Below, one piece after another: positions 42,351 through 51,009 of a stretch of DNA of 64,000 bases (within the stretch, counting starts at the first letter, position 1; each line of letters opens with the position of its first letter). The DNA is from Myxococcales bacterium (GTDB lineage: Bacteria; Myxococcota_A; Polyangia; Polyangiales; Polyangiaceae). Made by a program: the position numbers and the translations under genes. The DNA lies in contig JANYHK010000026.1 in NCBI GenBank assembly GCA_025359105.1, forward strand, positions 1 through 64,000, written 5' to 3'. The notes below the pieces were generated by a model, which worked only from the letters and a program-made list of their open reading frames with translations, searched no databases and was not told where the DNA came from.

Positions 42351-43238
42351 TCAAGGAGACCCCAGCCGGCCCTGGATCGCGCGCGCGAAGCGCCCCGGCG
42401 CATCGGGGTGCCGCGCGAGGAACATGAGCGGCTCGAAAACCTCGAGCTCCATGAGCAGGAACTTGCCGTCGTGGATCACGCCGTCGACGCGTGCATACAC
42501 CGGGAGGGCGGGAGCGGCGGCGATGCACGCGCGTGCTCCTTCGATCCATTCGTCGCGCACCTCGACGGTCTCCTCGGTGCCGCCGAACTGGAATTGCACG
42601 CGGTAGTCTCCGTCCTTGGGGCGCTTGCAGACCGCGTGGCTGAAGACGCCGTCGAAGAAGAGGAGCGAGAGCTCGCCGGCGCTCAGGATCTCCGGCAGGA
42701 AAGGCTGGATCAGGAGGCCGCGATCCAGGAGCGTCCGCGCGATGTCCTCGCGATAGCGCTCGGCGTCGTCGAGACGAAATCGGTGCGTGCCATAGGCGCC
42801 GCCCGAGATCGTGGGCTTGACCACGATTTCCTCCCAGCCCCGCCCACGCGCGAGCGCAACGATGTCGGGCTGCTCGCCTCTCGCGACGACGATCGTAGGG
42901 ACGAGCGAGACGCCTGCCGCGGCAAGATCCTGCAGGTAGCGCTTGTCGAAGTTCCAGTCGAGGATCTCGCTCGAGTTGCACATGCGCACGCCGCTCGCGA
43001 TCCGGGCGTCGAGCCATGCGCGAAACTCCTCGAGGCGCACGAAGTAATCCCACGGCGTGCGAACGACCAGCGCATCGAAGGCGAGCCAGTCGATGCAGGC
43101 GTCGCTCCAGATGGCGGGGCAAGAGTCGATACCGATCTCTTCGAGAGCAGTCACCAGGAGGAGATCGTCCTCGTAGAGATGCGGGAGCGCCTCGCTGGTC
43201 ACGAGGGCGATGTGGGGTCTTGCGCGTGGTTCTCGCAT
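42351..43238 (-). CDS. ATP-grasp ligase-type enzyme
   Basis: 295 residues from the ATG at 43238 (GGAGAA ribosome binding site). The N-terminal domain contains VVRTPWDYFVRLEEF; the ATP-grasp core shows EEIVVKPTISGGAYGTHRF (nucleotide-binding Lys and Gly loop), GELSLLFFDGVFSHAVCK, and the metal-binding end ARVDGVIHDGK ... LMELEVFEP. It resembles RimK/glutathione-synthase-type ligases that join a carboxylate to an amine, as well as cytosolic ATP-grasp enzymes of unknown substrate. Alone on its strand; it overlaps the dead end of the phytochelatin-synthase-like gene. Confidence 0.88.
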   Translation of the reverse strand: MREPRARPHIALVTSEALPHLYEDDLLLVTALEEIGIDSCPAIWSDACIDWLAFDALVVRTPWDYFVRLEEFRAWLDARIASGVRMCNSSEILDWNFDKRYLQDLAAAGVSLVPTIVVARGEQPDIVALARGRGWEEIVVKPTISGGAYGTHRFRLDDAERYREDIARTLLDRGLLIQPFLPEILSAGELSLLFFDGVFSHAVCKRPKDGDYRVQFQFGGTEETVEVRDEWIEGARACIAAAPALPVYARVDGVIHDGKFLLMELEVFEPLMFLARHPDAPGRFARAIQGRLGSP

Positions 43239-43306
43239 TTCCGGTTCTCCAGGGGGTCAGCGTATCGGAGCGCGACGACGGGCACGAGCACGAGCCGCCC
43301 GCACGT

Positions 43307-44434
43307 CTACCTCGCGCAACGGATCCCGACGTCGTAGTCGCGGATCCCGGGGGAGCGGCCGATGCGAACGGAGGTAACTTCGTAGAACGACGCGTTGGCG
43401 AAGCTGCCGCCGCGAAATGTCCGGTCGGGCGCTACCTGAAGATCGGCGCAGTCCGCGCACGTCGTCAGCCGGTACGGCTCGGTGAAGTAGTCGAGCGTGT
43501 ACTCCCAGACGCTGCCCGTGAGATCCGCCTGACCCCACTTGCCGTCGCCTTGCGGCGAAGACGATCCGACGGGCAAGAGGTCGCTGAACACGCAGGTGCC
43601 CAATCCGCGCCCCGAGCAGTCGTACGACGCCTTGCCGTGATCGATGCCCGCTCCCCACGCATACTCCCGCTGCTCGCTGCCCCCGGCGGCGGCGTAGTTC
43701 CATTCCGCCTCCGTCGCGAGCCGTCCGCCGTCCCACGCGCAAAACGCAAACGCCTCGAACCACGACACGCAGTGGATCGGGCGCGTCTCGTTCCCGCCGG
43801 GAGCGTCCGTCCACACGGGGTACGCCGGATTGCACGCCAGGTCCGCCTGGAGCGCGGCGGTCGTCGCGTCGAGGTTTCCATTCCAGGCCGGGTCCCATCC
43901 GCTCCCGGCGATCTTCGGGTGCGCCCCGGCGCCGGGCGCGGGCGGGCTCGCCTGCGTCCCCTTCCCGTCGTTCACGAACGCGCGAAACCGAGCCACCGTC
44001 ACTTCGTACACGTCGAGCTTGAAGGTGCTCACCGTCGCGGGGAACGCGCCGTCGCTGCTGCGGTTGAACGCGCCGCCCGTGACGACGTTCGAGGCGCAGC
44101 AATCCTTGTTGCCACCGCACGTCGCAGGGATACCCACGCAGCTCGAGCCCGCGTCGCCGGAAGGGGGGGTGTCCTTTGCGCCATCCGGAGCGACCGCGCC
44201 GTCCGCAGCGCCACCGTCCACAGCGCCGCCGTCCGCACCGCCACCGCCCACACCGCCGCCGTCGCGTCCGACCGCGGCGGCGTCGCCTCCGCCCGGAGCC
44301 GGCGAGCCGGGGGGGCTGGCGGCCGGAACGCCGGTGGGCGACGGGGACTCGCCGCCGGAACCGGGCCCGCCCGCCCCGCAGGCGACCAGGGCCGACAGCA
44401 GAAGAGTCGCGCAGGAAATCGACGAAGCTCGCAT
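43307..44434 (-). CDS. FGE-sulfatase-fold lipoprotein (no catalytic Cys pair)
   Basis: 375 residues from the ATG at 44434 (GGAGG upstream). Lipobox LVAC (Cys about 19), a long Gly/Asp/Ala/Pro linker to about residue 95, then the FGE fold: VVTGGAFNRSSDG, DVYEVTVARFRAFV, CVSWFEAFAFCAWDGGRLAT, 'TEAEWNYAAAGGS', GSVWEYTLD, FRGGSFANASF and DVGIRC. The position that holds two cysteines in true FGE reads Ala-Asn-Ala-Ser-Phe, so formylglycine chemistry is unlikely. Probably a surface binding or enzyme-like protein of unknown role. It is similar in design to the lipoprotein at 13858-14775. Confidence 0.85.
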   Translation of the reverse strand: MRASSISCATLLLSALVACGAGGPGSGGESPSPTGVPAASPPGSPAPGGGDAAAVGRDGGGVGGGGADGGAVDGGAADGAVAPDGAKDTPPSGDAGSSCVGIPATCGGNKDCCASNVVTGGAFNRSSDGAFPATVSTFKLDVYEVTVARFRAFVNDGKGTQASPPAPGAGAHPKIAGSGWDPAWNGNLDATTAALQADLACNPAYPVWTDAPGGNETRPIHCVSWFEAFAFCAWDGGRLATEAEWNYAAAGGSEQREYAWGAGIDHGKASYDCSGRGLGTCVFSDLLPVGSSSPQGDGKWGQADLTGSVWEYTLDYFTEPYRLTTCADCADLQVAPDRTFRGGSFANASFYEVTSVRIGRSPGIRDYDVGIRCAR

Positions 44435-44490
44435 GGTTACCCGCCTCCACACCGGAGATGCCGGCCGACCGGCGAGGTCGCGGGATAAAT

Positions 44491-45216
44491 CTAGGTGCGG
44501 TAGCTAGGATCGAGTCGGTCGAGGCGACGCAGGAGGGCTGGCCACGCCAGCGCGCCGCCCAATCCCTTCATCACAGCCTGCACGTTTGCGCGGACGCCGG
44601 CCACGATGCGCGGATCGACCGAGAGGAGCTCCGCGCCGCCGCCGCCCGCCAGGATCTGCACTTCGCAGGCGCGCTGCAGGTTGAACATGGCGAGGAACGC
44701 GTCGGCCATGGTCGCGCCGACGGTCAGGAGCCCGTGGTTTCGCAGGATGAGGCACGTGCTCTGCCCCAGGTCTGCGACGAGGCGCGGCTTTTCGTCGTCG
44801 CGAAGCGCGATCCCCTCGTAGTCGTGGTACCCGAGCGACGCGAGGGCGACGGTCGCCTGCTGCGAGATGGGCAACAGCCCACGCTTCTGCGCGGAGACGG
44901 CGACCCCGGCGGGCGTGTGCAGGTGCAGCACGCACCCGACGTCCGAGCGCGCCGCGTGGATCGCGCTGTGGATGACGAACCCGGCCGGGTTGATGGGGTG
45001 CGGGCTGGGTCCGACCTTCTCACCGTTCGCGTCGACCTTGACGAGGCTGCTCGCCGTGATCTCGTCGAAGAGCATCCCGTACGGGTTGATGAGAAAGTGA
45101 TGGGCGTCACCGGGCACGCGGGCGGAGATGTGTGTGAAGACCAGGTCGTCCCACCCGAACGAGGCGACGAGGCGATAACACGCGGCGAGGTCCACACGAA
45201 GCTCGGTCTCGGTCAT
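44491..45216 (-). CDS. Class II aldolase/adducin-family protein
   Basis: 241 residues, soluble. The zinc ligands of the family are visible: His-x-His in VLHLHTPAG and the third His in LRNHGLLTVG. FTHISARVPGD and FLINPYGMLFDEI form the phosphate/substrate pocket edge. Members are fuculose- or ribulose-phosphate aldolases/epimerases, or decarboxylase-like proteins. The start overlaps the preceding membrane protein gene (ATGA), so it is the third gene of the cytochrome operon, an unusual partner for an octaheme enzyme. Substrate unknown. Confidence 0.88.
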   Translation of the reverse strand: MTETELRVDLAACYRLVASFGWDDLVFTHISARVPGDAHHFLINPYGMLFDEITASSLVKVDANGEKVGPSPHPINPAGFVIHSAIHAARSDVGCVLHLHTPAGVAVSAQKRGLLPISQQATVALASLGYHDYEGIALRDDEKPRLVADLGQSTCLILRNHGLLTVGATMADAFLAMFNLQRACEVQILAGGGGAELLSVDPRIVAGVRANVQAVMKGLGGALAWPALLRRLDRLDPSYRT

Positions 45217-46046
45217 GGCTCGACATCATGCCACCTCGCGGCACGCGGCGCAGCCGGCGCCGACGCCCGCAGCATTTCCCAGATACCCAGCGCCGCGAGC
45301 AACGCGAGGTTGGTGAAGAGGAGGGGCGCGAATGGGGGCGCGCCGAACACGATGCGGTTCGCGAGCGACGTCGCCGGCTTGTTCAGGTCCGAGACCAGGT
45401 GCAGCACGAAGCCCGCGAACCCGACGGCGCCCTCGATCGCGCAAAGGGCGAGGCACACCCGAAGCATTCGGCGCTCCCTGCGAAGCAGAGCGACGCAGAA
45501 GAAGCTGCACCCGAACGCCGCGGCGGCGACGGGTACCCACTCGACGACGTCGAAGAATCCGTTCTGCGCGTGATCGAGCAACGACAGCGCGAGGTTTCCG
45601 ACGAAGCCGCCGAGCGCCAGAAACAAGGTCCACGGACCGATCAGGGGCGACCCGGGCTTCTCCATGCGCACGAGGAGCAGGAGGAGCCCCACGCCGACGT
45701 ACGCGAGCGGTGCGATGAACGGAGCGGAGTAGACGAGGCTGTGCAGCGTGCGATCGACGAAGAACGCGCTCGACAGGTGAAAGACCATGCCGAGTACACC
45801 GACGACGATGGCCCCTGACGCGACCACGAGATCGATCCTCCTCGTCGCGGCGGGCCGGCCGACGTGGAGGGCGCCGGGCAAGAGCAGCAGCGGCGCGACC
45901 GCGGAGAACACGATCGGCGCCCACTCGGCCGCTTCCCGAAACGCGTTCGCCGCGTGGGCGACGAGGATGTCGAGCCCGAGGAACGCCAGGTTGGCGACGA
46001 CGAACCACTCGATGCACCGGGTGGGGCTTGGACGCGGCAGGCGCAT
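45213..46046 (-). CDS. Multi-spanning membrane protein of the octaheme cytochrome operon
   Basis: 277 residues, about seven to eight hydrophobic segments (e.g. WFVVANLAFLGLDILVAH, VFSAVAPLLLLPGALHVG, PFIAPLAYVGVGLLLLLV, LFTNLALLAALGIW). No catalytic motif recognised; a few His residues within segments (LDILVAHA, MVFHLSS, VLHLV) could bind heme. It starts 3 bp after the stop of the octaheme cytochrome gene and overlaps the aldolase gene, so it probably anchors or connects the cytochrome to the membrane. Confidence 0.75.
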   Translation of the reverse strand: MRLPRPSPTRCIEWFVVANLAFLGLDILVAHAANAFREAAEWAPIVFSAVAPLLLLPGALHVGRPAATRRIDLVVASGAIVVGVLGMVFHLSSAFFVDRTLHSLVYSAPFIAPLAYVGVGLLLLLVRMEKPGSPLIGPWTLFLALGGFVGNLALSLLDHAQNGFFDVVEWVPVAAAAFGCSFFCVALLRRERRMLRVCLALCAIEGAVGFAGFVLHLVSDLNKPATSLANRIVFGAPPFAPLLFTNLALLAALGIWEMLRASAPAAPRAARWHDVEP

Positions 46047-46049
46047 CGC

Positions 46050-47339
46050 TCAGCGCGCCGTGGGGGCAGGCGGAGCGATCGGCGCCGGTCGTGCGGCGCC
46101 CGCGTCCGGTGCGACGCGGGAAGCGCGAAGGCGCGCGGCTTCCTCGTCGATCGCGACCTGATTTCGGAGCAGCTCGTAGTTGCCGTGCCATTGCACGAAG
46201 TCGGCGCCTCCCATGAACGCCCCGTGCTTGGCCGTGCGGCCGTAGTAGTGCCAGAGGTCGAACTCATCGAACTCGATCGACTCGTCGAACGGCTGCGGCG
46301 TGAGGAAGCCATCCTTGCGAAGCGTGGCGACGACGGCCGTGGTCGCTTTCACCTTGTTGTTCGTCGCCACGACCACGTCCTCGGCGCGCACGTAGAACTC
46401 GTCGATCCGGGGGCGCGTGTGGCACTTCAGGCAGAGCTCCTTCATGTCGGTCTGTCCACGCTCGTAGCCGGGCCTCTTCGTCGAGACCGGCGCGAAGAGA
46501 AACCATGAGAGTCGCTCGGTCGTGTCGTGCGTCACCTTCATGCCCTCGAGCCCGCTCATGTGGCACGTCGCGCAGGTGGGCACGGGCATGTCGACCGTCG
46601 TGAGCCGCTTGGGATCGGCGCGCAAGTTCATGTGGGGGCGCTGCGCGGCGAACAGCGCGCCGTGCTTCGATTCGCCGTAGATTTCGAGCTGCGAGTGATC
46701 GGGACCCATGTGGCACTGACCGCACGTGGCCGGCTCGCGCGCGAGCTCGACGGAGGAGAGGTGCCGCGAGTGGCAGTTCGTGCACGTCCCGAAGGAGCCG
46801 TCCGCGTTCGGCTTGCCGATCGCGTGGCAGGCGTTGCAGCCGCTGGTGACCGCCGACGCGCCTTCGAGCGCACCGATGCTCATGGGCGCACGATTCACCC
46901 ACGTCGGGTGGTAGCGCTCGCCGAAGGCGAGCTGGTCCGGCGAAAAATCCTTCGGCCCGTTGACCGAGGCCCACGACGGTGCGGCGTGGCGGCTGCGGGC
47001 GAACTGGTCGTATTCCGTCGCGTGGCACTGGGCGCAGTTCTTGGACGTGAGCGCCCTGGCGATGACGAAGCCCTTGTGCTCGACGCTCGGTTGCCCCTCG
47101 ATCGCATGGTGGCAGTCGAGGCAGTTCACCCCCTTCTGGGCGTGTCGGCTTTGCTCGTACTCCACGACGATGGCCGAAGTCTCTCGGCGGTGGCACTCGG
47201 CGCACTTGCCGGTGGCTTCGGCGAGCGCGGGCGTTGGCTCGTTGCGTTCCACCGCGGGCCGCCGAGCGTTGACGAGGAGCGCGGCGACGATCAGCGCGGT
47301 GCCCGCGAAGACGGCAAGGAAGACGGATTTGAAGTTCAT
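46050..47339 (-). CDS. Octaheme cytochrome c, hydroxylamine-oxidoreductase-like
   Basis: 429 residues with an N-terminal membrane anchor or signal (VFLAVFAGTALIVAALLV). I count eight CxxCH motifs: CAECH, CLDCH, CAQCH, CNACH, CTNCH, CGQCH, CATCH and CLKCH, the number in HAO-family enzymes. The C-terminal 'AKHGAFMGGADFVQWHG' is the family's signature near the active-site heme. HAO-type enzymes oxidise hydroxylamine; the subgroup without Tyr cross-link reduces nitrite or hydroxylamine. Which applies here cannot be decided by eye. First gene of a three-gene operon with a membrane protein and a class II aldolase. Confidence 0.9.
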   Translation of the reverse strand: MNFKSVFLAVFAGTALIVAALLVNARRPAVERNEPTPALAEATGKCAECHRRETSAIVVEYEQSRHAQKGVNCLDCHHAIEGQPSVEHKGFVIARALTSKNCAQCHATEYDQFARSRHAAPSWASVNGPKDFSPDQLAFGERYHPTWVNRAPMSIGALEGASAVTSGCNACHAIGKPNADGSFGTCTNCHSRHLSSVELAREPATCGQCHMGPDHSQLEIYGESKHGALFAAQRPHMNLRADPKRLTTVDMPVPTCATCHMSGLEGMKVTHDTTERLSWFLFAPVSTKRPGYERGQTDMKELCLKCHTRPRIDEFYVRAEDVVVATNNKVKATTAVVATLRKDGFLTPQPFDESIEFDEFDLWHYYGRTAKHGAFMGGADFVQWHGNYELLRNQVAIDEEAARLRASRVAPDAGAARPAPIAPPAPTAR

Positions 47340-47662
47340 GCGTGGGCCCTGCCGATCCGATCGACGAAGCGGCGATCGGCGAAGTGGCGCCAGGGTACAC
47401 CACCTCTGCGTCCAGGTTCGGGCCCCGTCCGCTCAGCGCAGCGCAGAGATCGTGCTCAATGCGCCGCGGCGCACGGGTGCCCGGAGATGTGCGACCACCT
47501 CGACAAGTTCAACTTCGGGCCCGGTGGGCAGAGGACGGGTCACCTTCGTCGACAAGCTCGACGAGACGCTGCACATCAAAGGCGACATCAAGGCGGTGAT
47601 GGGCGGGAGCCTCGGCGGCAACATGTCCTTCCGCCTGGGTCGCCGGCCGAACCTCGGGTGGC
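47340..47662. other. Intergenic stretch with a possible decayed coding fragment
   Basis: No intact gene. On the plus strand, frame pieces look protein-like: HGCPEMCDHLDKFNFGPGG (about 47480-47530) and, after a shift, GRVTFVDKLDETLHIKGD followed by GGSLGGNMSFRLGRRPNLG to about 47670. They could be one former gene broken by a frameshift; I recognise no family. The promoter of the octaheme operon must also lie here (reading leftwards). Confidence 0.4.
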
Positions 47663-48982
47663 TTACGAACGTCGTCGTGTGGTCGCCGGCGTCGATCTGG
47701 AATTCGCTTGGGGAAGGCAACGACCGTCCTCGAGCTCGCGCGGCTTCAGTGTCTCCGTCATGCGTACGGCGACGATGAGGCCCGAGGCGAGCGTCATGGC
47801 CGCGACGAGCCACATCGCCGAGGGCAGTCCGAGCGCATCGGCCGTCACGCCCGCGATGACCGCGCCAATCGCGTACCCGAGATCGCGCCACAGGCGGTAG
47901 ACGCCGACGGACGACGCGCGCCAAGACGGGTGGGCGACGTCGCCGATGGCCGCGAGCAGCGTGGGGTAGACCATCGCGGTGCCGATCCCGAGGAGCGCGC
48001 TGCCGGCGGCGAATCCCGCGAAGCCGCGCGAGAGGATCACGAACACGATGCCCACCGCCTGCACCCACATCCCGGCCGCGATGAGCCACTTGCGCCCGAT
48101 GCGATCCGACAGCGCACCGGTGAAGAGTTGCCCGATGCCCCACGTGGCGGGGTAGATCGCGGCGAGCACGCCGATCTGCTCCAGGGGTACGCGCGCGGCC
48201 TCGAAGAAGAGCGGAAACAGGCCCCACGCCATTCCGTCGTTCAGGTTGTTGACGAGGCCGGCCTGGCTGACGCTCGAGAGGTTCCGGTCGAAGAGCGTGG
48301 TCCGCCAGAAGACCTCGCGCTGCGTCGGCATTCCCTCGGACGGGAGCGCGCCGTGAATCTTCGCTTCGTGTGCGACGTGGTGCCTGGTCTCGCGGACCGC
48401 GAGCGCCGAGAGCGCGAGCCCGAAGGCGACGAACCCGATGCCGAGGTAGAACGGCTGCGGCCGCAGACCGTAGTGCGCAGCGATCCAGCCCGTCGCGAGC
48501 GCGGAGGCGGCGACCGCGAAATAGCCGGCGAACTCGTTCAGCCCCATCGCCAGCCCGCGATTGTTCGCGCCCGCGAGGTCGATCTTCATGATCACGGTCG
48601 TGGACCACGTGAGCCCCTGACTTGCGCCGAGGAGCACGTTCGCGAAGAGCACCCACGACCAGCTCGGCGCCCACATGAGGAGGAAAGGCACCGGGGCGGC
48701 GACGAGCCAGCCGCCGACGAGCACGTGCTTGCGACCGAAGCGATCGGAGAGGCGACCCGCCAGGTAGTTGGTCAGCGCCTTCGTGATGCCGAAGACGACG
48801 ATGAACGAAAGGACGGCCGCGCGCGCGGCGAGGTGGAAGTCGTGCTCGGCGATCGCCGGCAGGATGCTGCGCTCCATGCCCACCATCGCGCCGACGAAGG
48901 CGTTCACGACGACCAGCAGCGAGAACTGCGCGAGGTTCGCGCGGAGGCCGAGCCGGATGGGGGCGCTCGGCTCGGCGCTCAC
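47663..48982 (-). CDS. MFS transporter co-expressed with an ArsR-rhodanese regulator
   Basis: 439 residues from GTG 48982, which overlaps the preceding gene's stop by 4 bp. Twelve hydrophobic segments; the loop 2-3 motif is RLSDRFGRKHVLVGG and its repeat in the second half is ALSDRIGRKWLIAAG, both standard MFS signatures. The C-terminus is a 35-residue hydrophilic tail. Being coupled to an ArsR-family sensor with a rhodanese domain, it likely exports or imports a sulfur, oxyanion or metal species. Drug-efflux remains possible. Confidence 0.88.
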   Translation of the reverse strand: MSAEPSAPIRLGLRANLAQFSLLVVVNAFVGAMVGMERSILPAIAEHDFHLAARAAVLSFIVVFGITKALTNYLAGRLSDRFGRKHVLVGGWLVAAPVPFLLMWAPSWSWVLFANVLLGASQGLTWSTTVIMKIDLAGANNRGLAMGLNEFAGYFAVAASALATGWIAAHYGLRPQPFYLGIGFVAFGLALSALAVRETRHHVAHEAKIHGALPSEGMPTQREVFWRTTLFDRNLSSVSQAGLVNNLNDGMAWGLFPLFFEAARVPLEQIGVLAAIYPATWGIGQLFTGALSDRIGRKWLIAAGMWVQAVGIVFVILSRGFAGFAAGSALLGIGTAMVYPTLLAAIGDVAHPSWRASSVGVYRLWRDLGYAIGAVIAGVTADALGLPSAMWLVAAMTLASGLIVAVRMTETLKPRELEDGRCLPQANSRSTPATTRRRS

Positions 48983-49662
48983 GGCGCGGCCTCCGTCCCC
49001 TTCTCGAGGCGCCATCCGCGCGCGCGCCAATCGAGGACGCCTTGTTCCATGCGCTGCGCGCGAAAACCCCTCTTGCGCAGCACCTCGACCGCGTCGATCG
49101 CCATCACGCAATACGGCCCGCGGCAGTACGCGACGATCGCACGCCGCTTCGGCAACTCCGCGATGCGCTTCTTCAGCTCGGCGAGCGGGATAGAGACCGC
49201 GCCGGGAATATGGCCGGCGCGGTACTCCTCGACCGGGCGCACATCGAGGACCGTGACCTCTCCCGCCCGCACGCGCCGCATCAGGTCATCACCCTCCACC
49301 GGTTCCATGGCGGCGCGCTCGGTGAGGTACGTCCGCGTGATCTGCGCCATCTCCGTGAGACGCGCCTCCGCGAGGCTGCGCAGCGAGGTGAAGAGACCGC
49401 AAACTTGCTCGTCGGCGACGCGGTACTCGACGTAGAGCCCCTTCTTCTCTGCCTCGACGAGCCGCGCGGCGCGCAGGATCTGCAGGTGCTGCGACGCGTT
49501 GGCAACGCTGAGCGCCGCCTGCTGGGCAAGGGCTTCGACGGTCCGGGGCCCTTGGCAAAGCAGGTCGAGCAGCTCGAGCCGCTTGGGGGCGGAGACGGCC
49601 TTCCCGATGCGCGCGACCTGCTCGTAGGCCGCGTCCTTGAACTTGCGACTCGAATTGCTCAT
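48979..49662 (-). CDS. ArsR-family repressor fused to a rhodanese domain
   Basis: 227 residues from ATG 49662 (MSNSSRK); an ATG seven codons upstream is possible. N-terminal winged HTH: SAPKRLELLDLLCQGPRTVE, ALSVANASQHLQILRAARLV. C-terminal rhodanese (about 120-225): TVLDVRPVEEYRAGHIPGAV, and active-site loop VAYCRGPYC, which keeps the catalytic Cys. Such fusions occur in sulfur- or persulfide-responsive regulators. The classical ArsR metal-binding ELCVCD motif is absent. It likely represses its own operon with the MFS gene through the inverted repeat at 49678-49697. Confidence 0.92.
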   Translation of the reverse strand: MSNSSRKFKDAAYEQVARIGKAVSAPKRLELLDLLCQGPRTVEALAQQAALSVANASQHLQILRAARLVEAEKKGLYVEYRVADEQVCGLFTSLRSLAEARLTEMAQITRTYLTERAAMEPVEGDDLMRRVRAGEVTVLDVRPVEEYRAGHIPGAVSIPLAELKKRIAELPKRRAIVAYCRGPYCVMAIDAVEVLRKRGFRAQRMEQGVLDWRARGWRLEKGTEAAP

Positions 49663-49677
49663 GCCCAATGTTCCATC

Positions 49678-49697
49678 ATTCAATTGTTTACTTGAAT
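49678..49697 (-). promoter_or_regulatory. Inverted repeat, candidate ArsR operator
   Basis: ATTCAA and TTGAAT flank an 8-bp AT-rich spacer, just upstream of the regulator gene in an otherwise GC-rich region. ArsR/SmtB-family operators are typically AT-rich imperfect inverted repeats of this size overlapping the promoter, so this is the likely autoregulatory site. Confidence 0.55.
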
Positions 49698-49956
49698 AAT
49701 GCGGCAGGACACCTCCGTCAAGGTCGAGCGGGAACCGTCATCGCGACCGCGCCTACGAGGTCACCAGGGCCACCCCGAACCACATCGAGCCGAGCCCATG
49801 GGCGAGCGGGGGGCCCGGTGAAGGCGCTTGAGTCGACTCCCGAAGAAACCGGGCGAATAGGTTCCGCCTCACGCGGGAGCTCGTAGTCCGTCACTTCCCG
49901 CGCGAAGGATCCTCGGTCGGCCGCTTCGAGGCCTTCCACCGTTTGTACCCGCGAGC

Positions 49957-50916
49957 TCAGGGGGGCCAACCCTGCATCCAGGGCTTCGCGCGGTACCGGT
50001 CCCATGCGTCCGGCAAGACCGTGACGACGGGCCCGTCCAGATCGCCTCGTGCGGCGACGCGAAGGGCGGCGACGACGTTCGTGCCCGCCGATCCGCCGAC
50101 GAGCAGCCCCTCTTCGCGGACCAGGCGCTTCACCATCGCGAAGCTCTCCTCGTCGCTCACGCGTTCGGCGGAGTCGATGACGGCGCGGTGCAGGTTCTCC
50201 GGCGCGTCACTGCCGCCGATGCCTTCGACCGCGTACGCCCCGTCCGGCCCGATGCGCCCGGTCTCCACCCAATCGGCGAGGCCCGAGCCCACCGGATCGG
50301 CGAGCACGATGCGAACGCGCCCGAGCACCGACTTGAGCCGCCGACCGACGCCGCTGATTGTTCCTCCCGTGCCGGCGCCAGCGACGAAGGCTCCCACGGA
50401 GCCGCCGGTTTGTTCGAGGATTTCCGCGCCCGTCGTCTCCTCGTGTATGCGGACGTTCGCGGGATTGTTGAATTGGTCGGTGAGGAACCAGCCGTTCTCT
50501 CCGGCCATCCGGCGGGCGACGTTGCGGAAGTTCTCGGGGCTCGATGGCGGCGCGTTCGGCGTGACCACCACGCGCGCCCCGACCGCGGAGAGCGCGACGC
50601 GCTTGTCGACCGACATCTTCTCGGGCATCACGCACACGAGGGCGTATCCGCGCGCAGCCGCGACGAGGGCGAGCCCCATCCCGGTGTTTCCAGCGGTCGC
50701 CTCGATGAGCGTTGCACCGGGGCGAAGGGTGCCGCGGGCCTCGGCGTCGTCGACGATCGCCTTCGCGATGCGGTCCTTCACGCTGCCGCCGGGGTTCATG
50801 TGCTCGCACTTGACGAGGACGGGGACTGGAAGGCCGCGCCCGATCCGGCGCAGGGCCACCAGCGGCGTCCGCCCGATGTGCATCAGGATGTCGTCGCACT
50901 CCTCCTGGAATCGCAC
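49957..50916 (-). CDS. Cysteine synthase / PLP-dependent beta-synthase
   Basis: 319 residues from GTG 50916, chosen because the family has about 10-15 residues before the 'IGRTPLVALRRIG' block. PLP Lys is in NPGGSVKDRIA; the phosphate loop is GTGGTISGVG; the substrate Asn loop is EATAGNTGMGLAL. The C-terminal part contains GLLVGGSAGTNVVAAL. It makes cysteine (or a related beta-substituted alanine) from O-acetyl- or O-phosphoserine and sulfide. No CBS domain. The ArsR-rhodanese operon next door also concerns sulfur, but is separated by 295 bp. Confidence 0.92.
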   Translation of the reverse strand: MRFQEECDDILMHIGRTPLVALRRIGRGLPVPVLVKCEHMNPGGSVKDRIAKAIVDDAEARGTLRPGATLIEATAGNTGMGLALVAAARGYALVCVMPEKMSVDKRVALSAVGARVVVTPNAPPSSPENFRNVARRMAGENGWFLTDQFNNPANVRIHEETTGAEILEQTGGSVGAFVAGAGTGGTISGVGRRLKSVLGRVRIVLADPVGSGLADWVETGRIGPDGAYAVEGIGGSDAPENLHRAVIDSAERVSDEESFAMVKRLVREEGLLVGGSAGTNVVAALRVAARGDLDGPVVTVLPDAWDRYRAKPWMQGWPP

Positions 50917-51009
50917 GACGACGAGGGTAGCGCGATTTGTCGTGGGTCGTCGCCGCGCCACTCGATCCGTCGCAACTCGCGGCGCGCGCGGATCTGGTAG
51001 AAGAAACGC

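Noticed and set aside
42246-43337. Continuation of the phytochelatin-synthase-like frame as a 555-residue protein
   Set aside because: Beyond 42246 the sequence is antisense to a well-supported ATP-grasp gene and has no synthase similarity.
49700-49956. Minus-strand frame between the regulator and the cysteine synthase
   Set aside because: No ribosome binding site, no motif and irregular composition; treated as intergenic.
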